Shown here: piece after piece, positions 18,213 to 27,310 of the stretch
How the letters are laid out: each line of letters begins with the position of its first letter
Position numbering within the stretch: the first letter of the stretch is position 1
Assembly (NCBI RefSeq): GCF_018399035.1
Contig: NZ_CP073760.1
Location: 1,364,001 to 1,428,000, forward strand
Direction of reading: 5' to 3'
DNA length: 64,000 nucleotides
DNA from: Thiocapsa sp.
Lineage (GTDB): Bacteria; Pseudomonadota; Gammaproteobacteria; Chromatiales; Chromatiaceae
Translations under genes and position numbers: made by a program
The notes under the pieces: model-generated
Told to the model about the DNA's origin: nothing
Databases searched by the model: none
Seen by the model: the letters and a program-made list of their open reading frames with translations, nothing else

Positions 18213-19135
18213 GTGCTCGATTTGACGGTTTGCTCACTTACCACGAAGGGCGGCCGCTCCATCATGCGGAAGTGCATCCGTGCCAGATACTCGCCGATGA
18301 TCCCAAGCGCCATCATTTGGGCACCTGAAAAGATCACGACAATGGATGCCAAAAAGGCAAAACCCGGCACTGCACTGCCCTGCAACAACCATCGAATCAG
18401 CACATAGGCCAGAATCGCCAAACCAAAAAGCGCAAAGCCGAATCCCATCAAGCTAGCGAGCTGGAGCGGTCGAGTGGAGAAGCCGGTCATCATATTCAGC
18501 GCATGCCTTACCAGCTTGCGTGGCGTATAGCCCGACTCGCCGAACTTGCGTGCCTCGTGCCTGACCCGCACGACTGTAAAGCGGGTTGTCGCCCAGGTGA
18601 GGAGCACATCGATGTTGACTGTCGGACTGCGGTATTCGGCGAAGGCATCGCGCAGCCGTGTCCGAAACGCCCGTAGCGCGCTGACCTGTCGCGCGTTCGC
18701 CGCGCCCATCGCGCCTTCCAGCGCCAGCTTGGTGATCTGGGACGCCAGATCGCGCAACAAGCCGTGCTGCTCCCGCTCCGGCGGTCCATAGACGACGTCG
18801 TAGCCTTCCTCCAGCTTCGCAAGGAGCTTCGGGATTTCCTCGGGCGGATGCTGAAGATCGTCATCCAACGTCACGATGATCTCGCCGCGTGCTTCCCGGA
18901 TACCGCAGAGCAGTGCGTTGTGCTGGCCGTAGTTGCGGCTCATACGGAAGCCGCGCACACGCGGGTCGGTCGCCGCGAGCTGCTGAATCACTGACCAAGA
19001 GTCATCACCGCCGCAGTCTTCGACAAACACCAGCTCAATCGGCTGGTCGGGATCGTCGAAGACGGCGGTGATCCGCCGGTGCAGTTCCGGCAGGCTCTCC
19101 GCCGATCGGTAGACGGGCATGACGAAAGAGATCAT
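18209..19135 (-). CDS. GT2 polyprenyl-phosphate glycosyltransferase (GtrB/DPM1-like)
   Basis: This 308-aa enzyme transfers a sugar from a nucleotide donor to undecaprenyl phosphate at the inner membrane. The start at 19135 (MISFVMPVYRSAESL) overlaps the stop of the upstream methyltransferase (ATGA). The catalytic region contains VTLDDDLQHPPEEIP near residue 92, and two C-terminal transmembrane helices follow (LMGFGFALFGLAILAYVLI; IVVIFSGAQMMALGIIGEYL), the usual GtrB/ArnC layout. With the GtrA-like protein it could provide a lipid-linked donor for periplasmic modification by the GT39-like protein. Confidence 0.9.
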   Translation of the reverse strand: MISFVMPVYRSAESLPELHRRITAVFDDPDQPIELVFVEDCGGDDSWSVIQQLAATDPRVRGFRMSRNYGQHNALLCGIREARGEIIVTLDDDLQHPPEEIPKLLAKLEEGYDVVYGPPEREQHGLLRDLASQITKLALEGAMGAANARQVSALRAFRTRLRDAFAEYRSPTVNIDVLLTWATTRFTVVRVRHEARKFGESGYTPRKLVRHALNMMTGFSTRPLQLASLMGFGFALFGLAILAYVLIRWLLQGSAVPGFAFLASIVVIFSGAQMMALGIIGEYLARMHFRMMERPPFVVSEQTVKSST

Positions 19136-20001
19136 TTCCGGAATACCCCCAGCACCGAGGTGCCCCAAGGAAACCGCAGCCAGTGCCCCAGGGGGGTCTC
19201 GGCCGCAAACACGGCTGTCAACGGCAGGTTCAGCGCCGCCGGGGGCACCTGGTGGGTCTTGTGCAGCAGCGCCGTTTTGTCCTCTTCGCTCATGCCGTCG
19301 ATCCCTCGGTGCTGTCGTGCCAGCCAATAGAGCGGACTCAGCAGGAACATGAAATAGCGCGCATCGCAGAGCGAGAGACCCGCCTGCTCGCCGAGGCGCG
19401 CGAAGTCGGCGCGGGTGTAGCGGCGCAGGTGGTGTGCCAAGTCATCGTTGTAGCTCCAGAACTGTCGAAAGGCCGGCGTGGTGACGAACAGCAGTCCTCC
19501 GGGCTTGAGCGCATCCCGCGCTTGGCGCAGCGCATTCAGGTCGTCGGGCAGGTGCTCGATCACGTCCAGGAGAAAGGCGACATCCCAGCGATCGCGCCAA
19601 CCCAAGTTCATCAGATCGATCCGGTAACGCTCCACCCCCTCGGGCAGCACACCGCCGGCCATGCGCAGCGCGGTGCGCGAGGAGTCGGCCAGCGCGAGCG
19701 GCCGATACTGTCCCGGACGCCGGTCGGCGAGGTAGCGCACCCATCCGCCTACCCCCCCCCCGAGGTCCACGGCCGACAGCGGACCGGCGCTCGCCGGACG
19801 ATACCGGTCCAGGGCATGCAGCAGGAAGCGGTGTCGTCCGCGATACCAGAAATGGCGCTCCTGCATGGCCCAGAGGGTGGTAAAGCCGTCTTCGGGGTAT
19901 TCGTCGTCGCGGTGTTCGACATGAAAAGGAGGCTGGTAAATGCCTTCCTGGTTTTGAACATACCCCAACGAAGTCTCAGTAGTTCGACCATGTTCAGACA
20001 T
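19132..20001 (-). CDS. Class I SAM-dependent methyltransferase
   Basis: This 289-aa protein has SAM motif I VDLGGGVGGWVRYLA near residue 85, followed by FLLDVIEHLPDDLNALRQ and GGLLFVTTPAFRQFW. The start at 20001 is supported by a GGGGAG ribosome binding site. The glycine-rich motif is encoded by a 9-C tract (plus strand 19752-19760), which would be prone to slippage. It lies just upstream of, and overlaps, the GtrB-like gene. The substrate may be a lipid-linked sugar or quinone-like molecule; the sequence does not decide. Confidence 0.87.
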   Translation of the reverse strand: MSEHGRTTETSLGYVQNQEGIYQPPFHVEHRDDEYPEDGFTTLWAMQERHFWYRGRHRFLLHALDRYRPASAGPLSAVDLGGGVGGWVRYLADRRPGQYRPLALADSSRTALRMAGGVLPEGVERYRIDLMNLGWRDRWDVAFLLDVIEHLPDDLNALRQARDALKPGGLLFVTTPAFRQFWSYNDDLAHHLRRYTRADFARLGEQAGLSLCDARYFMFLLSPLYWLARQHRGIDGMSEEDKTALLHKTHQVPPAALNLPLTAVFAAETPLGHWLRFPWGTSVLGVFRK

Positions 20002-20005
20002 AGTC

Positions 20006-21475
20006 TTACTCCCCGGGCACGAAGTACCCAACGTGATAGCTATAAGGCTCTTTTGGATAAGGCGGCAACGCCAAACGCATCGCACTACGTTCCAATTTCA
20101 ACTCATCTACCAACACCCAATGACCCCCCAGATGTTCTTTTAACTCAGCCACTGGATCTTGACGCCGCGTAAGATCCAAAAAAGCCTTCGAGATAGTGTT
20201 TCGCTTCTCCGCTGGAATTCTCGTTTGGCCGCAACCGACGTAGGCAAACCCAGCCGCCTGCTTACCCGGATAATACGCTGGGGCGTCGACCAAAATAGTG
20301 TCCGATGGTTCGACCCGCGAAATGACCCAGTCCTCGACCAAGTCATAGTTCAATTCTTTCCATTCTAAGAATGCGTACGCGACATAACGAGGGAGACCCG
20401 GAAGGATGATTAAGATGACACACAAAGCCAACACGTAGGTGCGGGGCTTCACAAACCGATCAGGCACTCGCTCCACCAGCATTAGCGCAACAAGAAAGGC
20501 GGGGAAAAAAGCCATCCACCGATAGGAACCGGTATAATGAACTGCAACATAGAGCACGGGCGGCAGCAGCACCAAAAATCCGAGACCAACGACAACCAAA
20601 TTCCTTGTATCTCGATCGTTGACCGCGACTCCAACGATAAAAAAGACAATAAAAAACGCAATAAGAATAAACGCCGATCGGTCCGACCATACGAGCGCCA
20701 TTCCTTTGGTAAACTTTGTCGTCAGACTGCCCCAGTTCGTCGACGCATGAACCAAAGATGTACCAAAACCAGCCAAGACATCCATCAGATAAAAGCTCGC
20801 GAAGAGTAGGATCACACCAGTCATCGCGCCTGCAATGCCCGCCAGCATCAGATCCCTCGCCATGGATCTTTCATAAAAAGCCAAAGTCAACACCAAAAAG
20901 CCAAAATATATAAGTGCAAGATAGTTTGCGAAAGGCAAGATCACAGCGCATGCAAACACCGCCGCTAACTTGCCTTGCCGACCAAGGTGACTGTAAAAGA
21001 GTGCAGCAATCGACAGCACGAAGATCGCGGAGAGATCATATCTTGTGTTCGCGTAAACGCCAGTCAGCGCCACCCCCATGAGCACGACCGTGAAAAACGA
21101 AATCCGGCTATACTTCTCCTTCAAAAGGCCGCTGCGGCGTACAGCGATGACTAATGCGATCGCACTTCCCCACGCCACGGTCACATCGAACCAGCGAACA
21201 GATTCGATACTAAAGCCGAATACTTCCATCCAAGACCACAGCATGAGAAAAAACAGCGGCGGGCCGGAAAAAAAATCGCCGAATCCGATGTATGGATGCG
21301 CAGCTGAAGTCAGTCCGTGTCCAAGCAGTAGATTGAACGCGGGCTCCACATCCTGAACCTCGTCCTGCCAGACCCGCGGCACACGCGTCAACCTTAACGC
21401 ATTCAATGCGAAATAGACAAGCGAGATGAAAAAAATCCAATAGGGTTCACGCCAGCGAAGTGAATGCAGTGTCAT
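20006..21475 (-). CDS. GT39-like integral membrane glycosyltransferase
   Basis: This 489-aa protein has about ten transmembrane segments and an N-terminal periplasmic loop with the WQDE motif (residues 36-39), the acidic motif typical of ArnT/PMT-type polyprenyl-phosphate-dependent glycosyltransferases. It would take a sugar from undecaprenyl phosphate on the periplasmic face. The neighbouring GtrB- and GtrA-like genes supply just such a donor, so the genes between 16892 and 21475 may form one modification module. Composition is lower in GC than the flanking genes. Confidence 0.82.
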   Translation of the reverse strand: MTLHSLRWREPYWIFFISLVYFALNALRLTRVPRVWQDEVQDVEPAFNLLLGHGLTSAAHPYIGFGDFFSGPPLFFLMLWSWMEVFGFSIESVRWFDVTVAWGSAIALVIAVRRSGLLKEKYSRISFFTVVLMGVALTGVYANTRYDLSAIFVLSIAALFYSHLGRQGKLAAVFACAVILPFANYLALIYFGFLVLTLAFYERSMARDLMLAGIAGAMTGVILLFASFYLMDVLAGFGTSLVHASTNWGSLTTKFTKGMALVWSDRSAFILIAFFIVFFIVGVAVNDRDTRNLVVVGLGFLVLLPPVLYVAVHYTGSYRWMAFFPAFLVALMLVERVPDRFVKPRTYVLALCVILIILPGLPRYVAYAFLEWKELNYDLVEDWVISRVEPSDTILVDAPAYYPGKQAAGFAYVGCGQTRIPAEKRNTISKAFLDLTRRQDPVAELKEHLGGHWVLVDELKLERSAMRLALPPYPKEPYSYHVGYFVPGE

Positions 21476-21620
21476 CTCAGAGCCTCTGTAATGAATCGCG
21501 ACTGACCGCTACCTTGTCGCAAAAGCGGATTTGGAGGGGATGCATATTGGTTGCCGTCTCTGCCGTAAGGATGACGCAAACGGGGAACTTTGGTGCAGAT
21601 ATTTAAGCCACGTTGACTCT

Positions 21621-23060
21621 CTATGCTAACATTCGAAGCTTGCCACCTTTTGTCAACGGAAGCTCTTCGACGCAAACAACACTAATGGTTAATTCCTTAC
21701 CAACTTTCAAGGCATAGGCCTGCTTTATCTGCCGAAGATCTTCATCAGAGAACTCCGGTGCTGGCATCACTCTGATTTCACAATTACCGTCCGAACTTTG
21801 ATGATATTGATACCGAATTACGCGGTCGAAAAATGACCCGTGCATATTAAGCGACGCAATTGATATTCTCGAACCGTTACTACCTATGATCATGTCTTGC
21901 TTCCATCGTCCTTCAACTTCGTCGAACCGGTCCCAATTTCTGCCACATTCACAATTCGCTGCACGACGCCTGGCGTAGTCGCCGGTACGATAGCGAATAA
22001 GCGGCATCGAATAATTCAGCAAGCTTGTGCCAACCAACTCACCTCGCTCTCCTTCTCGCTCACAGGCGTGACCGTCGTCGTCAATGATCTCCAAAACGCC
22101 ATAGTCGGGCAAGTGATGATACGTCGACTCATACTCGCACTCACCCCCTAAGATCAAACGCTCGCTATGACCATACCAACTGAAAACGCGTGCACTAAAC
22201 GCCTTCTTGATCCGCGCTCGCTGCGCTTGCGAGCAACCCTCTGAGCCTAATAGAAGCGCCTTAACTCCAACCAATAGTCCGGATAGATTGCGGCGGATAA
22301 CATATTCTGCTAGCGCGTCAATCGCAGAGGGGTAACCATGCAAATAGCTCGGACGGTATTCGATAAGTTTATCCACATAAAAGCCGAGAGTGCCATCGTT
22401 CATGTGGAAGGGCGAGAACTGCAGTTCGTTATAAATCGGGTTGTATTGCCAATACCTATCTCCATCCAGATCCGGGAAAAGCACTCCTCTAAACGTCGCC
22501 TTCCTGCAACGCGGGGTATAGCCAACCCTCGCCCATTGGCGGTGCATGAAGGCCGTCTCAACCGCCTGCGAGGAATCATCCAAGTAGAATTTCAATTGAT
22601 TGCCTGATGTACCGCCTGTGGTGCATTCGTAATGCGGTATCTTTTCAAAGCTCACGGGCAGATACTGTGCAAAGTTCTGCTGGATCTCTTCCTTATCGAC
22701 GAGAGGAAACTCTCTCAATGCGTCGAACGGCGCAAGCCGCTGCACGACAGCGCGATAACGAGCATAGGCGGGAACTTGCTGAGTTGCAAACTGCAGCATC
22801 CGCCCGAGTCGCTCGGACTGATACGCCAGCAAATCCGATTGCGTCGCACGATCAACCCATGAGTTGCGGCGGAAGGTTTCACGGTACTGACGTCCAGCCA
22901 CCCAATTGAAAGGCAACCCTCCAATCACCTGCTTGAACGAAAAGGGAAGCGTTTCATAGAGCCTGCGTTTCAGTGAAAAACTCACGACTGCCTCTTTGTT
23001 AAGTCCGGCCTGCAGGGTGGACAAGCGAGAGCGAAGTCCAACCGTGAAGCTGCGCACCAT
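21621..23060 (-). CDS. Phenylacetate-CoA ligase-like protein (PaaK/CapK family)
   Basis: This 479-aa member of the acyl-adenylate family has the ATP-binding loop TTGGTSGNQLKFYLDD, the WYGHSERL block and the YRTGDYA motif. PaaK-like proteins in capsule and exopolysaccharide clusters (CapK type) have no settled function; they may activate an acid for attachment to the polymer. The ATG at 23060 is preferred over a TTG at 23081 because GAGG lies just before it. The next gene upstream is a GT2 glycosyltransferase. Confidence 0.83.
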   Translation of the reverse strand: MVRSFTVGLRSRLSTLQAGLNKEAVVSFSLKRRLYETLPFSFKQVIGGLPFNWVAGRQYRETFRRNSWVDRATQSDLLAYQSERLGRMLQFATQQVPAYARYRAVVQRLAPFDALREFPLVDKEEIQQNFAQYLPVSFEKIPHYECTTGGTSGNQLKFYLDDSSQAVETAFMHRQWARVGYTPRCRKATFRGVLFPDLDGDRYWQYNPIYNELQFSPFHMNDGTLGFYVDKLIEYRPSYLHGYPSAIDALAEYVIRRNLSGLLVGVKALLLGSEGCSQAQRARIKKAFSARVFSWYGHSERLILGGECEYESTYHHLPDYGVLEIIDDDGHACEREGERGELVGTSLLNYSMPLIRYRTGDYARRRAANCECGRNWDRFDEVEGRWKQDMIIGSNGSRISIASLNMHGSFFDRVIRYQYHQSSDGNCEIRVMPAPEFSDEDLRQIKQAYALKVGKELTISVVCVEELPLTKGGKLRMLA

Positions 23061-23114
23061 CGGCCTCACATGTCCTACCAACTGCCGAGGTGCCGCAAGC
23101 GGATAGAACCGGCG

Positions 23115-23966
23115 CTAGCCGTGAGGTATATTGAGATATCGTTTCTCATGAAGCTTCGCCGATATATGAATCGCATGAGCAAGAATGAGGGAGCAATAAA
23201 TCAAACCCGGAACACCGTCCCTGAACCCGCCACGCAGAAGATAAACGTATAGAAAGCGAAATAAGGGCCGCCCCGGCACTTTCGCCCCGAGGATTTTAAG
23301 TGCGCGTCGCCGCGTCACCGGATCGCGATCCAACAAATCAGCGAAACGGAGGGACGTGCTGCGAAGCGCGAGCATGTTGGACGTCTCTTCCGTCGAATAC
23401 CGATTATGCCGGCTAATCCAGTGCGCCACGCCTTGGCTGAAGCCCTCGTGCCGCCAACCTGCACTCAAATAATGCAAGGGCCCATCGGTTACCTCCTGCT
23501 GACCATGCCCGGCCTTCCGATAACGTACCTCCCCTCGTCGCAACAAACGTAACTGATACGACGGATAAAGCGTCGAGTAACGAAGCCAACGTCCTAGAAA
23601 GTAGTTCCGACCGGCGATGAACCCCCCGACCGCCTCGCCGGGTAAATCTACGAATGTCGAAATTTCATTAAGGAGCTCCGTCGTGCAGAACTCGTCGGCA
23701 TCGACAAACAGCACCCAAGGATGACGCGGCTCGCAATGATCCAATGCCCAATTCCGCTGATCGCCGAAATCTTGGAATGGGTGAGTATAAATCCGGACAT
23801 CAGGCCGGGCATTTAACGCCAAAGCCAAGGTGTCGTCGGAGCTTCCGGAATCGACGATGATCAGATCGTCGACCCTCCGCATCGCTTTCAGGCAGGCGTG
23901 AATATTGACTGCTTCATTAAGCGTGAGTATCACGGCGGATACTGGTATGGGCTCTCCGTCATCCAT
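23115..23966 (-). CDS. GT2 glycosyltransferase (WaaE/KdtX-like)
   Basis: This GT-A enzyme of about 283 aa begins with the fold signature VSAVILTLNEAVNIHACLKA, followed by IVDSGSSDDT and the metal-binding WVLFVDADEF. A C-terminal basic region (RRRALKILGAKVPGRP, then a hydrophobic stretch) resembles the WaaE/KdtX group that adds glucose to lipopolysaccharide cores or lipid-linked sugars. The start is either ATG 23966 or GTG 23969, both overlapping the FkbM gene's stop. Confidence 0.88.
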   Translation of the reverse strand: MDDGEPIPVSAVILTLNEAVNIHACLKAMRRVDDLIIVDSGSSDDTLALALNARPDVRIYTHPFQDFGDQRNWALDHCEPRHPWVLFVDADEFCTTELLNEISTFVDLPGEAVGGFIAGRNYFLGRWLRYSTLYPSYQLRLLRRGEVRYRKAGHGQQEVTDGPLHYLSAGWRHEGFSQGVAHWISRHNRYSTEETSNMLALRSTSLRFADLLDRDPVTRRRALKILGAKVPGRPLFRFLYVYLLRGGFRDGVPGLIYCSLILAHAIHISAKLHEKRYLNIPHG

Positions 23967-24745
23967 CACAGATACTCGCTCTTACACTCGCGAGGCACCG
24001 CAAGCGTATTCCAAGCGGGACTCGTCAGCGGGCCCTTCCGTGGGTCGGCAACATCGAACATTAGGTAATCGGCTTCTCGCAGGATGTCACCAACCGTGCC
24101 GATGTTCTCCCCTGCAACTTCCACAATCAACGCTGGCCGGTGCTGCTTCAACAGCGCCAAAGAAGCACCTAAGGTTGCGCCCTCGGCCCCCTCGACATCG
24201 ATTTTCACCAAGTCCGGCGGCACCAGTTCTTCCGAGAGCCAGTCCATGGTCGCGACCATGACCAGCCGAGACGCCCTCGAGCCGCCAGTCCTCGGATTAC
24301 CTTGGGCAGTCGCCAGGTGATTCAGGGTGCGGTCTGTGGCTGCGATCAGGAATGTCGCAACGGCGTGCTTGTCCGACACTGCAACCGGCAGCACACGCAC
24401 GGGAGCACCCCGATGGGAGCCTGTCGCGATCGAACGCTCCATCAGATTCACGAGATAAGGATCCGGCTCGAATGCGACGACCTCGCCCTTGGACCCGCAG
24501 ACCGCCGCGGCAGCAAAGGCAAAAAGTCCCTGATGGGCGCCCACATCCCATACATGCATCCCTGGACGGACATACCGACGCGCCCAGTCGAACAGAACTA
24601 ATGCCTGCTTGGATTGCCAGCCCGGCTTCCAAACCGACAACAATGCTTCCGGTGAGCAGCAAACCCGCCCCCCGCCCAGGTCGGGAGGAAGGCGTTTCCA
24701 GATTGTCTTGTTTCGTCCCAATCGACGAAGCACCGCGCGAATCAT
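23966..24745 (-). CDS. FkbM-family methyltransferase
   Basis: This 259-aa SAM-dependent O-methyltransferase of the FkbM group has VWDVGAHQGLFAFAAAA as motif I, VVAFEPDPYLVNLMER, and the family hallmark DLVKIDVEGAEGATL. In polysaccharide clusters these enzymes methylate sugar hydroxyls. Its stop overlaps the start of the GT2 gene, and its start overlaps the stop of the GT4 gene (ATGA), so three genes are coupled. Confidence 0.9.
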   Translation of the reverse strand: MIRAVLRRLGRNKTIWKRLPPDLGGGRVCCSPEALLSVWKPGWQSKQALVLFDWARRYVRPGMHVWDVGAHQGLFAFAAAAVCGSKGEVVAFEPDPYLVNLMERSIATGSHRGAPVRVLPVAVSDKHAVATFLIAATDRTLNHLATAQGNPRTGGSRASRLVMVATMDWLSEELVPPDLVKIDVEGAEGATLGASLALLKQHRPALIVEVAGENIGTVGDILREADYLMFDVADPRKGPLTSPAWNTLAVPRECKSEYL

Positions 24746-25899
24746 CGACTCACAACCTCAGCAGCACGCACCGCCGCCATCATTTGTTCGCCAAAACGCC
24801 GCGGCGACCACTCGGCCACGATCGCAACGGAGCGCTCAGCCATGGCCGCACGGGCCTCGGCGGATGCCTCGCCCGCCGCTAGTAGCGCACGCGTGATATC
24901 CGTATCACGCCCGGCATCGAACAGGATGCCGTTATCACCATCGCCCACCAACTCGTAAGCCGCGCCGACGGTCCTCCCGACGAGAAGCGGCAAACCGCTG
25001 GCCGCGGCCTCATTCACCACCAACCCCCAAGGCTCCGACTTCGCCGGATGCACGAAAGCAGAGGCCAAACCAAAATAGATCGGCAATTGCTCATACTGGA
25101 GAAAACCGACCCAATGCACGCCGTGCACGCCGAGGTGTCGCTCCAGATCGAACAAGGCACTCGCCTCCTCCCCACTCCCGGCGATCACCAGATCCCATGG
25201 CACCTCACGGCACCGGCGCCGATACTCGGCGTAGGCCCGCAGCAGTCCATCGACGTTCTTTCGTGGCAGCAAGCGGGTACAGGCAAAAAAGTAACGCTTC
25301 GGCAAGCCGGTCTCGGCCCGCCAACGCACGGCATCAGCCCGAGCTGCCGTGGCGCCCTTGGCAAAGTAATCATTGTCGACGGCGTCGTAACCCAAAATGA
25401 TCCGCTCGCGGGAAAAGCCTAGGTCGGCCAAATAGGCGGCCTGCATCCGTCCACCCACCAAAGCTGCATCACAGCGTTCAACCAGACGGCGCTTCACGGC
25501 TTCCTTCCACCATCGGCGCGGGGCGCCACCATCGTCCGCCTTGGTCTCGGACATCAGCACCGCCGGAACACCACGGCGCCTACACCACCCGATTGCCGCA
25601 CGTGCCTCCGGCACACCCCAGCCATTCACGGCCACCACATCCGGATTGGTCGTGTCCAATGCGGTAAGCACACCCAACCGAATCTTCCGGACTTCGAGGT
25701 CGCCATACCGTTGATTCGGGAACAACGTTCGCCGCTCGAAACCGGCCGCACCGGAGCAAACGTCCCACCCGTAGTGATCCTGACCCGCAACTTCCACCCC
25801 AACAACGCCCCGTCCAACGCCCCCGGCCACCTCGGCCAGACCACGCAATCGCGCCAGATGGTAGGCACCGAACCGGGCCCAAAGAACCAAGATGCTCAT
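24742..25899 (-). CDS. Glycosyltransferase family 4
   Basis: This 385-aa GT-B enzyme has ACTRLLPRKNVDGLLRAYAE before the donor-binding half and HPAKSEPWGLVVNEAAASG with the spaced acidic residues of GT4. The N-terminus MSILVLWARFGAYHLARL fits the acceptor domain. It starts 6 bp after the polymerase gene and overlaps the FkbM gene. Sugar specificity cannot be read from the sequence. Confidence 0.88.
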   Translation of the reverse strand: MSILVLWARFGAYHLARLRGLAEVAGGVGRGVVGVEVAGQDHYGWDVCSGAAGFERRTLFPNQRYGDLEVRKIRLGVLTALDTTNPDVVAVNGWGVPEARAAIGWCRRRGVPAVLMSETKADDGGAPRRWWKEAVKRRLVERCDAALVGGRMQAAYLADLGFSRERIILGYDAVDNDYFAKGATAARADAVRWRAETGLPKRYFFACTRLLPRKNVDGLLRAYAEYRRRCREVPWDLVIAGSGEEASALFDLERHLGVHGVHWVGFLQYEQLPIYFGLASAFVHPAKSEPWGLVVNEAAASGLPLLVGRTVGAAYELVGDGDNGILFDAGRDTDITRALLAAGEASAEARAAMAERSVAIVAEWSPRRFGEQMMAAVRAAEVVSR

Positions 25900-25905
25900 C
25901 GACCC

Positions 25906-27303
25906 TTATCCCTGCCACGGCGGAAGTGGCCGGTAGCGACCCCGAGACCCCGGCGGTCTGCTCGCACGCCCGCCCCGATCAACCCAAATCCGCCAGAGGA
26001 TCGTCGTCACGACCGCCATGATTAGAAACCGGTGGTAGAACGCAGAAAAACTCTGTGTCGGCAGGTAGATGCTGAGGATCATCGCTTCCGCGAACAACAG
26101 CGTCCAGAGACCGCCGCGGAGTCGGTGACGATTCCAAAGCGCCGCTAGCCCCCAGCCAAAAAGGAACATAACCAAAAGGACACCCCACGCAAAACTACCA
26201 TATAGATTGGCCACGAATCCGGTGGCAGAACCCCGCGGCGGGCTAAAACCAAGAACCTCGCTATAACTCACCCACGACCCGCCCCCCTCAACCATCAGAT
26301 AACCGAAAAAAGCTCCCGCATCCTCATACTTACTCGGCCAGATCTGACGAGGAATCGGACGTATCAGAAGCGTAATCAGATGCTCACGCCCCCACGTAAA
26401 ATCACCGTAGTAATCACTCACGATAACGCTCGCCACACCCGCAACATAGTCATTGCCCTCCAGCGCCTCCGGTGTCAAAGTGTTCATCATCCGAGACGCA
26501 TCGAACTCTCCTTCGGCGCCGATATACAAATGCTGCCGCTGTGAATGTACAAGCAGCACCATTAACCCGATCACCACCAGCCCAGTACCTGCAAGCTTGA
26601 GCGACGGCGGCCTGCCGCGGGCAATGAACCACGCTAAAAAAAGAACAGCCAAGACCAAAAAAAGCGGCCCGCGACGGCCGCCAAGGGTGCCCTGGAGAAG
26701 ATGTGGCATCGCCATCAATAGAGCGAGCAGAATGTCGACGGGCTGCACGCGTCGCGCGCCTTGTCGAGCAATGGCAAGAAGTAAGATCGCCGGAAACGAA
26801 AGCAAAACTGCCTCGCCGACATAGCCGCTTCCGGCGTGACCACCACCCTTGGCCCGACCATAGGCCGCCGTTAGCCCCCCGACATTGTCGATCGCATAGG
26901 CATACGCGATGACGGATACCAAACCCAGTGCAACCGATAGAAAAAGAATACGCTGTCGAAAAACACCGGACATACCGAGCGTAAAGACCTTTGAACCAAA
27001 CCCCGAGCGACGACGGATCTCCATCAGAACCCGCTTCCTAGGAAATCGCAGGATTCCTAAATACAAGAATCCCATCGACAGCAAGTAAAGCGTACCGACA
27101 TCGGTTAACCTTTGCGAACCAAACAGGGACTCCAGCCCGCCGTCCTGATTGAGTAGAAACGGCCAGATCCCGTATACGAACGCGAGGGGAGCGGCGACGA
27201 TGATGGCTGGGTGGAAAGCATCGCGCGTGCAGTAGAAGGCATACAAAGCTCCCGCGACAATCACGCCAGCGGTTGCTCCCCAGATCAGCGCGTACATTGC
27301 CAT
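25906..27303 (-). CDS. wzy: Wzy-like polysaccharide polymerase (O-antigen polymerase)
   Basis: This very hydrophobic protein of about 465 aa has ten to twelve transmembrane segments and one larger periplasmic loop (about residues 270-350, containing LIRPIPRQIWPSK), the arrangement of Wzy/O-antigen polymerases that join lipid-linked repeats in the periplasm. The start at 27303 (MAMYALIWGATAGVIV) is used because the open frame upstream overlaps the methyltransferase gene and is not membrane-like. No Wzx flippase is recognised in the window, so export must rely on a gene elsewhere or an unrecognised one. Confidence 0.8.
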   Translation of the reverse strand: MAMYALIWGATAGVIVAGALYAFYCTRDAFHPAIIVAAPLAFVYGIWPFLLNQDGGLESLFGSQRLTDVGTLYLLSMGFLYLGILRFPRKRVLMEIRRRSGFGSKVFTLGMSGVFRQRILFLSVALGLVSVIAYAYAIDNVGGLTAAYGRAKGGGHAGSGYVGEAVLLSFPAILLLAIARQGARRVQPVDILLALLMAMPHLLQGTLGGRRGPLFLVLAVLFLAWFIARGRPPSLKLAGTGLVVIGLMVLLVHSQRQHLYIGAEGEFDASRMMNTLTPEALEGNDYVAGVASVIVSDYYGDFTWGREHLITLLIRPIPRQIWPSKYEDAGAFFGYLMVEGGGSWVSYSEVLGFSPPRGSATGFVANLYGSFAWGVLLVMFLFGWGLAALWNRHRLRGGLWTLLFAEAMILSIYLPTQSFSAFYHRFLIMAVVTTILWRIWVDRGGRASRPPGSRGRYRPLPPWQG

Positions 27304-27310
27304 TGCGATA

